Below, one piece after another: positions 45,338 to 53,685 of a stretch of 64,000 nucleotides of DNA (position 1 is the first letter of the stretch; each line of letters begins with the position of its first letter). The notes beneath the pieces were generated by a model. The model saw only the letters and a list, made by a program, of their open reading frames with translations, searched no databases and was not told where the DNA came from. The position numbers and the translations under genes are program-made. This stretch comes from Actinomadura violacea. Its GTDB lineage: Bacteria > Actinomycetota > Actinomycetes > Streptosporangiales > Streptosporangiaceae. The stretch covers positions 108,679 to 172,678 of the forward strand of contig NZ_JAGEPF010000025.1 in NCBI RefSeq assembly GCF_017573465.1, given 5' to 3'.

Positions 45338-46105
45338 TCACTGCGTGTCGGCCGCCTGGTGCCACATCCGGTTCACGGCGGCCCGCAGCAGGGGGCGCGG
45401 GACGAGCTTCAGCGCGGGCAGCGCCGCCTTGTACTGCGCGCCGGGGACGCACAGGGCGCGGCCGGCCGACACCGCGTCCAGCCCGGCCCTGGCCACGTCG
45501 TCGCGGCGCAGCCAGAGCAGGTTGGACGGGGCGTCGTCCTCGGTGCGGGTGAACCCCGGGCACAGCGCGGTGACGTGCACGCCCTTCGACGCGACCTCCG
45601 CGTGCAGGCTCTCGGAGAACGACGCGACGTACGCCTTGGTCGCGCCGTAGGTCGCGCTGCCGGGCGACGGGGTGAACCCGGCCATGGACGCGACGTTCAG
45701 CACCCCGCCGCGGCCGCGCAGCACCATCCCGGGAAGGGCCGCGTGGGTGAGCCGCACCAGCGCGGTGACGTTCAGTTCGAGCTGCCGGAGGTGGTCCTCG
45801 ACCGGCAGCTCGGCGAACGCCCCGAACGCGCCGTGCCCCGCGTTGTTGACCAGCAGTTCGACGGGCTCGGCGCGCAGCCGCCGCTCGATCTCGCCGCGCT
45901 GACCGGGGTCGGTGAGGTCGGCGGCCAGCACCTCGACCGCGACCCGGTACCGCTCGACCAGCTCGCGGGCGAGCCCGTCCAGCAGGTCGCCGCGGCGGGC
46001 CACGATCACCAGGTCGGTGCCGCGGGCGGCGAGGAGGCGGGCGAAGCTCTCGCCGATCCCGCTGGACGCCCCGGTCACGAGCGCGGTTCGGTACGCGTGT
46101 CGCAT
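45338..46105 (-). CDS. Short-chain dehydrogenase/reductase
   Basis: The 255-residue classical SDR has TGASSGIG at 11-18 for NADP(H) binding, NNAGHG, the catalytic Ser in VASMAG and Tyr-Lys in YGATKAY. The substrate is unknown; an Arg-rich first strand end (VARRG) suggests NADPH. It is followed after about 200 bases by the desaturase, so a lipid role is possible but unproven. A -10-like TAGCAT ends 8 bases before the ATG, and no ribosome binding site is seen, which suggests a leaderless message. Confidence 0.9.
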   Translation of the reverse strand: MRHAYRTALVTGASSGIGESFARLLAARGTDLVIVARRGDLLDGLARELVERYRVAVEVLAADLTDPGQRGEIERRLRAEPVELLVNNAGHGAFGAFAELPVEDHLRQLELNVTALVRLTHAALPGMVLRGRGGVLNVASMAGFTPSPGSATYGATKAYVASFSESLHAEVASKGVHVTALCPGFTRTEDDAPSNLLWLRRDDVARAGLDAVSAGRALCVPGAQYKAALPALKLVPRPLLRAAVNRMWHQAADTQ

Positions 46106-46185
46106 GGCGGCAGATGCTATCGGCGATCTTCGTCCGGTCCGGGGGCACCCGCCGAAATGAACATGACAGAAGCCGCGAAAAGGAT

Positions 46186-46228
46186 GCGCCCGGGGCGGCC
46201 TCCGAGGGCCGCAGGCCGCCCCGGGCGC
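46186..46228 (-). terminator. Strong terminator hairpin
   Basis: GCGCCCGGGGCGGCCT (46186-46201) pairs perfectly over 16 bases with 46213-46228 around an 11-base loop, 12 bases past the stop of the leftward reductase gene. On the minus strand the stem is followed by a short T-rich patch. Confidence 0.8.
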
Positions 46229-46240
46229 GTCACCGGACGG

Positions 46241-46900
46241 TCAGGAGGAGGCACGCTGCGGCTCGCGGGGCAGCGCCGCGTCGAGCGGCGGCAGCATCGC
46301 GAGCGCCTCCTCCCCGGCCACCCAGAGGCCGACGAGGAACGCCGTCGTCGCCTCCAGCAGCGCCGCGCGGTCCAATGATCCGCCGTCCATCGGGGCACAG
46401 CCGAGGTCGGCCACCAGTCCCCGCACGAGCGCGAGCGCGTCCGGGTCGTCACCGCACAGCGGGACGCCGAGCGGACGGCCGCCGAACTCCGGCGGCGCCA
46501 TCCGCCACACCGTGTCGGGGCAGGTGCTGAACGCCTTCACCACCCGCGCGCCGGTCAGGTCGGCGATGCGCCGCGCCGCCGACGGGCCGGCGCCGGTCTT
46601 CAGCCGCTCGAACGGCGGTCCCATCGGGTTCGTGCAGTCGATGAGGACGCGTCCCGCGACGGGCCCGGCCTCTCGTAGCGCGTCCTCGACGCCCTCGTGG
46701 GTGACGGCGAGGAGCACCGCGTCCCCGAACCGCGCCGCCTCCCGCAGCGTCCCGCCCTCGGCGCCGTGGCCGATGCGGGCCGCCAGCGCGGCCGCCTTCT
46801 CCGGCGTCCGCGCCCCGATCCGGATGTCGTGCCCCTTGCGCGCCCACTGCGTCGCGAGCGCGTCCGCCATGTTGCCCGCGCCCAGCACACCGATCCGCAT
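46241..46900 (-). CDS. NAD(P)-binding reductase, F420-dependent NADP reductase-like
   Basis: The 219-residue protein starts with a Rossmann motif (MRIGVLGAGNMADALA) and the region GARTPEKAAAL that contacts the cofactor phosphate. This is the fold of NADPH:F420 reductase and related coenzyme F420-dependent NADP oxidoreductases, and of the YfjR/DUF2520 neighbours. The phrase VLIDCTNPMGPP is typical for the family. It likely transfers hydride with NADP(H), but the partner is unknown. It is divergent from an HxlR regulator with an operator-like dyad in the 90-base gap. Confidence 0.8.
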   Translation of the reverse strand: MRIGVLGAGNMADALATQWARKGHDIRIGARTPEKAAALAARIGHGAEGGTLREAARFGDAVLLAVTHEGVEDALREAGPVAGRVLIDCTNPMGPPFERLKTGAGPSAARRIADLTGARVVKAFSTCPDTVWRMAPPEFGGRPLGVPLCGDDPDALALVRGLVADLGCAPMDGGSLDRAALLEATTAFLVGLWVAGEEALAMLPPLDAALPREPQRASS

Positions 46901-46951
46901 GACGACCTCCCGTGTCGATTACCGTCGGACGGGACGCTAAGCGGTCCGTTC

Positions 46952-46967
46952 CGCACCATCCGGTGCG
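46952..46967. promoter_or_regulatory. Operator-like dyad between reductase and HxlR gene
   Basis: CGCACC-ATCC-GGTGCG (46952-46967) is a perfect 6-base dyad located 24 bases before the hxlR start codon in the 90-base divergent gap. Control of both genes by the adjacent HxlR protein is inferred. Confidence 0.5.
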
Positions 46968-46990
46968 TATCGGGAAGGGCAGGATGCAGG

Positions 46991-47395
46991 ATGGACGACC
47001 CCGAGTTCCTCGCCGACTGCCAGACGCGCCTCGGCCTCGACCTGCTGTCCGGCACCTGGACGGGCGTGGTGCTGTGGACGCTGCAGGACGGCCCGCTGCG
47101 CCCGCGCGAGCTCCAGGACCGGATCGGCGGCATCAGCCAGAAGGTGCTGACGGAGACGCTGCGGCGCCTGGAGCACAACGGGCTGGTCGTGCGCCGCCGC
47201 TACGCCGAGGCGCCGCCGCGCGTCGACTACGAGCTGACCGGCCCGGGGCGCGGGATGCTCGAACCCCTGTCCGCCCTGGGCCGGTGGACCGAGCGCTACG
47301 CCGCCGACGTCCTCGACGCCCAGGACCGCGCGGAGTCGGCGGACGCGGAGTCGGCGGGGACGGAGGCTCGCGACGGCGCGCTCAGCGGCCGGTGA
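46991..47395 (+). CDS. HxlR family transcriptional regulator
   Basis: The 134-residue winged-helix regulator has the HxlR signature: a Cys near the N-terminus (ADCQTRLGLDLLSGTWTGVVLWTL), then GISQKVLTETLRRLEHNGLVVRR and YELTGPGRGM. HxlR proteins often sense electrophiles or oxidants through that Cys. It is divergent from the NADP reductase. The ATG at 46991 follows GCAGG closely. The last 14 bases overlap the 3' end of the convergent enoyl-CoA hydratase gene (47382-47395). The C-terminal tail is unusually acidic and Ala-rich. Confidence 0.9.
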   Translation: MDDPEFLADCQTRLGLDLLSGTWTGVVLWTLQDGPLRPRELQDRIGGISQKVLTETLRRLEHNGLVVRRRYAEAPPRVDYELTGPGRGMLEPLSALGRWTERYAADVLDAQDRAESADAESAGTEARDGALSGR

Positions 47396-48176
47396 ACGTC
47401 GCCTTGCCTGGGCCGTCCTCCATGAACGACTTCATGCCGTTCTTCTGGTCCTCGGTGGCGAACAGCGCGGCGAACTGCGCCCGCTCGATCTCCAGCCCGG
47501 TCGCGAGGTCCACCTCCAGGCCCGCGTCGACGGCCTGCTTGGCGGCGCGCAGCGCGACCGCCGGACCGCCGACGAACGACGCCGCCCACTCCCTGGCCGC
47601 CGTGTAGACGTCGGCGTCCGGGACGACCCGGTCCACCAGGCCCATCGCGAGCGCCTCGTCCGCCCTGACGTGCCGGCCGGAGAAGATGAGGTCCTTGGCG
47701 CGGGACGGGCCGACCAGCCGCGCGAGCCGCTGCGTGCCGCCCGCGCCGGGGATGATGCCGAGCTGGATCTCCGGCTGCCCGACCTTCGCGCCCTCGCCCG
47801 CGACCCGCAGGTCGGCGGTCAGCGCCACCTCCAGGCCGCCGCCCAGCGCGTACCCGGTGATCGCCGCGATGACGGGCTTCGGGATCGCGGCGAGCGCCTT
47901 GGTGAAGTCCTGGAGGAGCCGGGAGTGGCCGGCCGCCATCTCCGCGTACTGCATCGGCGCCATCTCCTTGATGTCGGCGCCCGCCGCGAACACCCGCTCC
48001 CCGCCGTACAGCACCACCGCCGCGACCGCGTCGTCCTCGGTGACCTGCCGGGCCGCCTCGATCAGTTCCCGCTGCATCCGCGCGTTCAGCGCGTTCATCT
48101 TCGGACGGTCCAGCCTGATCGTCGCGACGCCGCCCTCGGTCTCCACCCGCACGAACTCGCCCACGAACGCCTCCAC
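47382..48176 (-). CDS. Enoyl-CoA hydratase
   Basis: The 264-residue crotonase-fold enzyme hydrates trans-2-enoyl-CoA in fatty-acid oxidation. The oxyanion-hole segments (VFAAGADIKEM and GYALGGGLE) and both catalytic glutamates (in GGGLEVAL and QPEIQLGIIPGAGGTQRL) are present, so it should be a true hydratase. Length is typical of EchA-type proteins. The GTG at 48174-48176 is preceded by GGAGG at 4 bases. It overlaps the convergent HxlR gene by 14 bases. It could feed electrons through the ETF encoded 10 kb away, which is inference. Confidence 0.93.
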   Translation of the reverse strand: MEAFVGEFVRVETEGGVATIRLDRPKMNALNARMQRELIEAARQVTEDDAVAAVVLYGGERVFAAGADIKEMAPMQYAEMAAGHSRLLQDFTKALAAIPKPVIAAITGYALGGGLEVALTADLRVAGEGAKVGQPEIQLGIIPGAGGTQRLARLVGPSRAKDLIFSGRHVRADEALAMGLVDRVVPDADVYTAAREWAASFVGGPAVALRAAKQAVDAGLEVDLATGLEIERAQFAALFATEDQKNGMKSFMEDGPGKATFTGR

Positions 48177-48311
48177 AATCCTCCGGTCGACCGACGCTCC
48201 GAGCCTAGCCAGGGCTCGCGGCGCGCCCGCCGCCCGGCCGTCCTCATGCGGCGCCGGATTCAGGACCCGGGGCCCTCGCGCGGCCGGGCCCGGACCGTCC
48301 GAAGCGGCTGG

Positions 48312-48317
48312 TAGCTT
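48312..48317 (+). promoter_or_regulatory. -10 element for a probably leaderless SNF2 message
   Basis: TAGCTT ends 8 bases before the ATG at 48326, and no Shine-Dalgarno sequence lies between. That spacing places the transcript start at or next to the start codon. Confidence 0.45.
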
Positions 48318-48325
48318 CGGTGACC

Positions 48326-51300
48326 ATGCTCGTCTCGCACGCCACCTGGCATGGCGGGGCGCTGTGCCTGTGGGCCGAGCGCACCGGCCCGCACGAACCG
48401 CCCGGCGGCGACGCGCACCCGTTCGCGACCCGCGACTTCACCGGGACGTCCTACGAGCCGCTGCTGCGCGGCGCGTTCCGCGTCGAGCTGGCGATGGCGC
48501 TGCCCACCTTCGGCGACCATCCGCTGCCGTCCGCCGAGCTCGGCCCCGAACCGGTGCCCGGCGAGCCGGAGCTGCGGCCGTGGCGGGTGCCGGCGCTGGT
48601 GCTGGAGCCGTTCCCGGCGATGGCGCTGCTCCAGGCCGCCGAGCACAGCGGCGACGTCGTCCCCGGCTCCGACCTGCGGTTCCTGTGCGTCCTCGCGGAC
48701 GAGGCCGTGCACCTCGCCGGGCGCGGCCAGGTGCTGCCCGCGCTGCTGCGCGAGGACGGCGACCTCGTCGCGCGCTGGCGCCCCGTGCTGGACGACCCGG
48801 CCCGGTTCCGGGCGCTGGCCCGCGCGATGCCCGCCGCGTGCCGCGCCGCCGACGGGGGCCGTCCCGCCGCGCAGGTGCTGCGGGAGGCGCTGTCCGGGCT
48901 GGTCGACACCGCCGTCCGGGGGGTCGTCCCGCATCCACTGCTGCCGGCGCGGCGCGGCAAGGCGCCCGACCGGCTGCCGCTCGCCGAGCGCTGGGCTGAG
49001 GCGCTGACGGGGCCGTCCGCCGAGGTGGCGCGGGAGCCCGGCGACGACCCCGGCGAGCTGATCGCCGAGCTGGACGCGTGGGCCGCCGCCGCGCGCCGCC
49101 CGTCCGGGCCGCTGCGGGTCTGCTTCCGCCTCGCCGAACCGGGCGCCGAGGAGTTCACCACCGACCCGTTCCCCGAGGAAGAAGAGGAAGAGGACTCCGG
49201 CGACGCCTGGCGCGTCGAGTTCGCCCTCCAGGGCACCGACGACCCCAGCCTCTACGTGCCCGCCGCGATGGTGTGGGCGGGCGACGCGACCTCGATCCCC
49301 GACGCGGAGGAGACGCTGCTCGCCGGGCTCGGCCGCGCGCTGCGCCTGTTCCCCGACATGGCGCCCGCGCTCGACGGCCCCGCGCCCGCCGAGCTGACCC
49401 TCGACACCGCCGGCGCGTTCCGCTTCCTCCGCCGCGCCGCGCCGATGCTGGCCGCCGCCGGGTTCGGCGTCCTGCTCCCCCAGTGGGCGGGCAAGGCCAA
49501 GCTCGGCATGAAGCTCACCACCCGCACCGACGATCCCGAGGCGTCCGCCGGCGCCGCCGCGCCGTCCGGCTTCGACCTCAAGGGCATGGTGAACTTCCGG
49601 TGGGACCTCGCCATCGGCGACGAGAGCATCGACGAGGCGGAGCTGGAGGAGCTGGCCCGGCTGAAGACCCCGCTCGTCCGGCTGCGCGGCCAGTGGGTCG
49701 AGCTGGACGAGGAGCAGCTCGAGGCCGCCCTCGACTTCCTGCGCCATCCCCGCCAGGGCCGGATGGCCGCCGCCGAGGCCATCCGCGCGATCGTCCACGC
49801 GGGCGAGGACGCGCTGCCGCTGACCGCCGTCGACGCCGACGGAACCTTCGGCGACCTGCTGTCCGGCGAGGCCGACCGCCGCCTCACCCCCATGCGCACG
49901 CCCGACGACCTGGACGCCGACCTGCGCCCGTACCAGGAGCGCGGCCTGGCCTGGCTGACCTTTATGGACGGTCTGGGGCTCGGTGCCCTTCTTGCCGACG
50001 ATATGGGGCTTGGTAAGACGATCTCCGTTCTGTCGCTTCTCGTCCACGAACGGGAGGACGGCGCCCGCCCCGGACCCACGCTGGCGATCCTGCCGATGTC
50101 GCTGGTCGGGAACTGGCAGCGGGAGGCGGCGCGGTTCACGCCGAAGCTGCGCGTGTACGTCCACCACGGGACGGGCCGGCACCGCGGCGAGGAGCTGCTC
50201 CAGGCCGCCGCGGCGGCCGACCTCGTCCTGACCACCTACGGGACGGCCACCCGCGACGCGGAGATGCTCTCGCCCGTCGGCTGGGAACGGGTCATCTGCG
50301 ACGAGGCGCAGGCCCTCAAGAACAGCGGGACGCGGCAGGCCAGGGCGGTGCGGAGCATCCCCGCCCGCAACCGGATCGCGCTCACCGGCACGCCCGTCGA
50401 GAACCACCTCACCGAACTCTGGTCGATCATGGAGTTCGCGAACCCGGGGCTGCTCGGGCCGCGGGCGGCGTTCCGGCAGCGGTTCGCCGTGCCGATCGAG
50501 AAGGAGGGCGACGAGCAGGCGGCGCTCGCCCTCAAGCGCGCGACGCAGCCGTTCATCCTGCGCCGCCTCAAGACCGACAAGTCGATCATCTCGGACCTGC
50601 CGGAGAAGCAGGAGATCAAGGTCTACTGCAACCTCACCACCGAGCAGGCGTCGCTCTACCAGGCCACCGTCGACGACATGCTGGAGCAGATCGCCGAGGC
50701 CGACGACAAGCAGCGGCGCGGGCTCGTCCTGGCGACGATGGCCAAGCTCAAGCAGGTCTGCAACCACCCGGCGCACCTGCTCAAGGACGGCTCGCGGCTC
50801 CCCGGCCGGTCCGGGAAGCTCGAACGCCTCGAAGAGATCTGCGCCGAGGTCCTCGACCAGGGCGAGAAGGCGCTCGTCTTCACCCAGTACGCCGAGTTCG
50901 GCTCGATGCTCCAGCCCTACCTCGCGGCCCGGCTCGAACGCCCCGTCCTGTGGCTGCACGGCGGCACGTCCAAGCAGGCCCGCGACGACCTCGTCCAGCA
51001 CTTCCAGCAGGACGGCGAGCCGGCGATCTTCCTGCTGTCCCTCAAGGCCGCCGGCACCGGCCTCACGCTGACCGCCGCGAACCACGTCGTGCACGTCGAC
51101 CGGTGGTGGAACCCCGCCGTCGAGGACCAGGCCACCGACCGCGCGTTCCGCATCGGCCAGACCCGCAACGTGCAGGTCCGCAAGTTCATCTGCGTCGGGA
51201 CGATGGAGGAGCGCGTCGACGAGATGATCGAGCGCAAGAAGGCCCTCGCCGAATCGATCGTCGGCACGGGCGAGGAATGGCTGACGGACCTGTCGGTCGC

Positions 51301-51349
51301 CGAGCTCCGCGACGTCCTGCGGCTGTCCCCCGAGGCGGTGAGCGACTGA
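48326..51349 (+). CDS. SNF2-family DEAD/DEAH-like ATPase
   Basis: The 1007-residue protein has a 530-residue N-terminal region including an acidic stretch EEEEEED, a SNF2_N helicase domain with Walker A ADDMGLGKT near residue 558 and DEAQ near 660, and a helicase C domain ending GTMEERVDEMIERKKALAESIVG. It belongs to the bacterial Rad54/RapA-like SNF2 group that moves along double-stranded DNA to remodel protein-DNA complexes; the exact role is unknown. I chose the ATG at 48326; a GTG 6 bases earlier is in frame. It is coupled to a SWIM zinc-finger protein by a TGATG overlap, the standard pairing for this group. Confidence 0.93.
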   Translation: MLVSHATWHGGALCLWAERTGPHEPPGGDAHPFATRDFTGTSYEPLLRGAFRVELAMALPTFGDHPLPSAELGPEPVPGEPELRPWRVPALVLEPFPAMALLQAAEHSGDVVPGSDLRFLCVLADEAVHLAGRGQVLPALLREDGDLVARWRPVLDDPARFRALARAMPAACRAADGGRPAAQVLREALSGLVDTAVRGVVPHPLLPARRGKAPDRLPLAERWAEALTGPSAEVAREPGDDPGELIAELDAWAAAARRPSGPLRVCFRLAEPGAEEFTTDPFPEEEEEEDSGDAWRVEFALQGTDDPSLYVPAAMVWAGDATSIPDAEETLLAGLGRALRLFPDMAPALDGPAPAELTLDTAGAFRFLRRAAPMLAAAGFGVLLPQWAGKAKLGMKLTTRTDDPEASAGAAAPSGFDLKGMVNFRWDLAIGDESIDEAELEELARLKTPLVRLRGQWVELDEEQLEAALDFLRHPRQGRMAAAEAIRAIVHAGEDALPLTAVDADGTFGDLLSGEADRRLTPMRTPDDLDADLRPYQERGLAWLTFMDGLGLGALLADDMGLGKTISVLSLLVHEREDGARPGPTLAILPMSLVGNWQREAARFTPKLRVYVHHGTGRHRGEELLQAAAAADLVLTTYGTATRDAEMLSPVGWERVICDEAQALKNSGTRQARAVRSIPARNRIALTGTPVENHLTELWSIMEFANPGLLGPRAAFRQRFAVPIEKEGDEQAALALKRATQPFILRRLKTDKSIISDLPEKQEIKVYCNLTTEQASLYQATVDDMLEQIAEADDKQRRGLVLATMAKLKQVCNHPAHLLKDGSRLPGRSGKLERLEEICAEVLDQGEKALVFTQYAEFGSMLQPYLAARLERPVLWLHGGTSKQARDDLVQHFQQDGEPAIFLLSLKAAGTGLTLTAANHVVHVDRWWNPAVEDQATDRAFRIGQTRNVQVRKFICVGTMEERVDEMIERKKALAESIVGTGEEWLTDLSVAELRDVLRLSPEAVSD

Positions 51350-52128
51350 TGGACGACGAGGGGATCAAGGCCCGCACCAGGCGCGGCTCGATCGGCGCGC
51401 AATGGTGGTCGCGCCGCTTCATCGACCTCGTCGAGGGCTTCGCCGACACCGGCCGCCTCTCCCGCGGCCGCACCTACGCCCGCAAAGGCCAGGTCCACGA
51501 CCTGCGCGTCGCCCCCTACGAGGTGACGGCGAAGGTCCGCGGCTCACGTCCCGAGCCGTACGAGGTGGCGCTCGGCATCGAAGGGATCGGCGCGGCGGAC
51601 TGGCGCGCCGCCGAGAGGGAACTGGCGTCCCGCGCCGTGTTCCGCGCCCGCCTCCTCGCCGGCGAGATGCCGCCGGAGATCGAATGGGTCTTCGCCGAAC
51701 TCGGCCTCGCCCTGTTCCCCGGCTCCGCCGCCGACCTGCACCTGATGTGCGACTGCCCCGACTGGGGCGACCCGTGCAAGCACGCCGCCGCCGTCCTCTA
51801 CCTGCTCGCGGAGGCGTTCGACGACGACCCGTTCCTCATCCTCGAATGGAACGGCCGGGGCCGCGACCAGCTCCTCACCGCCCTGCGCCGCGGCCCCGCC
51901 GCCGCGCCCGACCCCCTGGCGATGGACGACGAGCCCCTCTCGGCCACCGACTTCTGGACGACCCCGTCCGGCCTGGCCCGCCTCCGCGACCGTCCGCCCG
52001 CACCCCCCGTCCCACCCGGCTTCATCCTCCAGGTGGCGACACCGCCCCCACTGAAGATCCGCCGCCGCCCCCTGACCGACGCCCTACTCCCCGCCTACGA
52101 ATCCCTGGCCACCGACCCCACCGACTGA
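51349..52128 (+). CDS. SWIM zinc-finger protein
   Basis: The 259-residue protein carries a SWIM zinc finger CDCPDWGDPCKHAAAVLYLL (about residues 137-156; pattern CxCxnCxH), a fold that binds DNA or proteins. Pairing with a SNF2 ATPase is a recurrent arrangement in actinobacteria and predicts a joint role in DNA repair or chromosome remodelling. The ATG at 51349 overlaps the SNF2 stop codon (TGATG), so both are translated together. The C-terminal 80 residues are Pro/Arg-rich and probably unstructured. No other domain was recognised. Confidence 0.9.
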   Translation: MDDEGIKARTRRGSIGAQWWSRRFIDLVEGFADTGRLSRGRTYARKGQVHDLRVAPYEVTAKVRGSRPEPYEVALGIEGIGAADWRAAERELASRAVFRARLLAGEMPPEIEWVFAELGLALFPGSAADLHLMCDCPDWGDPCKHAAAVLYLLAEAFDDDPFLILEWNGRGRDQLLTALRRGPAAAPDPLAMDDEPLSATDFWTTPSGLARLRDRPPAPPVPPGFILQVATPPPLKIRRRPLTDALLPAYESLATDPTD

Positions 52129-52137
52129 CCCGGCCGT

Positions 52138-53010
52138 TCAGCGGCCGATGCGGTCCAGCTCGGTCACGTCCTCATGCGAGAGGGACAGCCTCGCGCCGGC
52201 GATGTTCTCGCGCAGGTGCGCCGTCGATGACGTGCCGGGGATGAGCAGGATGTTCGGTGATCGCTGCAGCAGCCAGGCCAGCGCGACGGACATCGCCGTC
52301 GCCTCCGATCGGGCGGCGACGGCCGAGAGCGCCGAGGACTGCAGCGGGGTGAAGCCCCCGAGGGGGAAGAAGGGCACGTACGCGACGCCGTCGGCGGCGA
52401 GCCGGTCGATGAGCTCGTCGTCGTGGCGGTGGGCGAGGTTGTACATGTTCTGCACGCACACGATCGGCGCGATGCTCCGCGCCTCGGCGACCTGCTCCTC
52501 GGTGGCGTTGCTGACCCCGAGGTGACGGATCAGGCCCTGCTCCTGGAGTTCGGCGAGCGTCTCGAACGCTTCGACGAGCGAGCCGGGCCGGGGGCCCTCG
52601 GCGTCGCCGAGCCGGAGGTCGACCAGGTCGAGCACGTCGAGCCGGAGGGACTCGAGGTTCTCGTGGACCTGGCGGCGCAGCTCGCCGGGCCGCCGGGCCG
52701 GAGGCCAGCCACCCTGCTCGTCGCGGGTCGCGCCCACCTTCGTCGCGATGTGCAGCGACGCGGGATAGGGGTGCAGCGCCTCGCGGATCAGCTCGTTGGT
52801 GACGCGCGGCCCGTAGGCGTCGCTGGTGTCGATGTGGGTGACACCGGCGTCGACCGCTTCGCGCAGAACGGCCACGGCGCCCTCGCGGTCGGCGGGCGGT
52901 CCCATGACCCCCGGGCCGGCCAGTTGCATCGCACCGTAACCGAACCGGGTGACGGTCATGTCCCCCAGAGTCCAGGTGCCGCCGGGAAGAGAGAGGGAGG
53001 GTGTGCTCAT
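52138..53010 (-). CDS. Aldo/keto reductase
   Basis: The 290-residue TIM-barrel NADPH-dependent reductase has the catalytic Asp/Tyr in HIDTSDAYG and Lys in HIATKVG, and the C-terminal NADP-binding segment ending IPGTSSTAHLREN. It reduces aldehydes or ketones; the substrate is unknown. The ATG at 53008-53010 starts at the family N-terminus after a short lead; the longer frame overlaps the gap to the HxlR gene. It is divergent from an HxlR regulator, so control by electrophile or carbonyl stress is a natural inference. Confidence 0.92.
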   Translation of the reverse strand: MSTPSLSLPGGTWTLGDMTVTRFGYGAMQLAGPGVMGPPADREGAVAVLREAVDAGVTHIDTSDAYGPRVTNELIREALHPYPASLHIATKVGATRDEQGGWPPARRPGELRRQVHENLESLRLDVLDLVDLRLGDAEGPRPGSLVEAFETLAELQEQGLIRHLGVSNATEEQVAEARSIAPIVCVQNMYNLAHRHDDELIDRLAADGVAYVPFFPLGGFTPLQSSALSAVAARSEATAMSVALAWLLQRSPNILLIPGTSSTAHLRENIAGARLSLSHEDVTELDRIGR

Positions 53011-53093
53011 CGTGGTGCCTTTCGTCGTGCACTCGGGGTGGCGCCTGCCGCCTCCCTGCACCAGCATTGGAGAGAAACTCCCTGACGGGAAGT

Positions 53094-53101
53094 AGGTACC
53101 T
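53094..53101. promoter_or_regulatory. Palindrome between the aldo/keto reductase and HxlR genes
   Basis: AGGTACCT, extended to AAGT-AGGTACCTT (53090-53102), lies near the middle of the 130-base divergent gap. It may be the operator of the adjacent HxlR protein; the palindrome is short, so chance is possible. Confidence 0.35.
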
Positions 53102-53140
53102 TGGAGTGCGTAACCCACCCATCGGTGAGAGGCGTGGCCT

Positions 53141-53587
53141 GTGGCGACGATGAAGGCGGCCCAGAAGAGGGCTCAAGCCAAGGTGGAGTACAACGCGTTC
53201 CTGGCAGGCTGCCCCAGCCGCCAGTTGCTCGACCGGATCTCGGACAAGTGGGTCGTCCTGGTCCTGTGCGCGCTGGGTGGCGACAACGGCGGTGACCGGC
53301 CCGATGCGGCACATGCCGACGCCCCGAAGGCGATGCGCTACTCCGAGATCTCCCGGCTTCTGGCGGGGGTCAGCCAGAAGATGCTGACGCAGACCCTGCG
53401 GTCGCTGGAGCGCGACGGCCTGCTCACCCGTACGGTCACGCCGACCGTCCCGGTCACCGTCTCCTACGAGCTGACCGACCTCGGCCTCTCGCTCCACCAC
53501 ATGACGCGCGGCCTCAGAAGCTGGGCCCAAACCCACATGGACGAAGTCCTCACCAACCGCAAAACCCACGACGCCCGCACCCCCTGA
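53141..53587 (+). CDS. HxlR family transcriptional regulator
   Basis: The 148-residue regulator has the HxlR pattern: Cys in FLAGCPSRQLLDRISDKW, and a winged helix with GVSQKMLTQTLRSLERDGLLTR and VSYELTDLG. It contains an extra stretch (GDNGGDRPDAAHADAPKAM) between the first and second helices that the other HxlR protein of this window lacks. It is divergent from an aldo/keto reductase, its probable target. The GTG at 53141 has GAGAGG upstream; an ATG at 53150 is an alternative. A weak GGTGA/TCACC hairpin follows the gene. Confidence 0.9.
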   Translation: MATMKAAQKRAQAKVEYNAFLAGCPSRQLLDRISDKWVVLVLCALGGDNGGDRPDAAHADAPKAMRYSEISRLLAGVSQKMLTQTLRSLERDGLLTRTVTPTVPVTVSYELTDLGLSLHHMTRGLRSWAQTHMDEVLTNRKTHDARTP

Positions 53588-53685
53588 CCGAAACAAGGGG
53601 CACGGTGAAACCAACGAAACCGTCGGTTCATCACCCTTCACCGGCCATATGCTCGACCACCGGTTGAAGCGAACGGGGATGAAGG

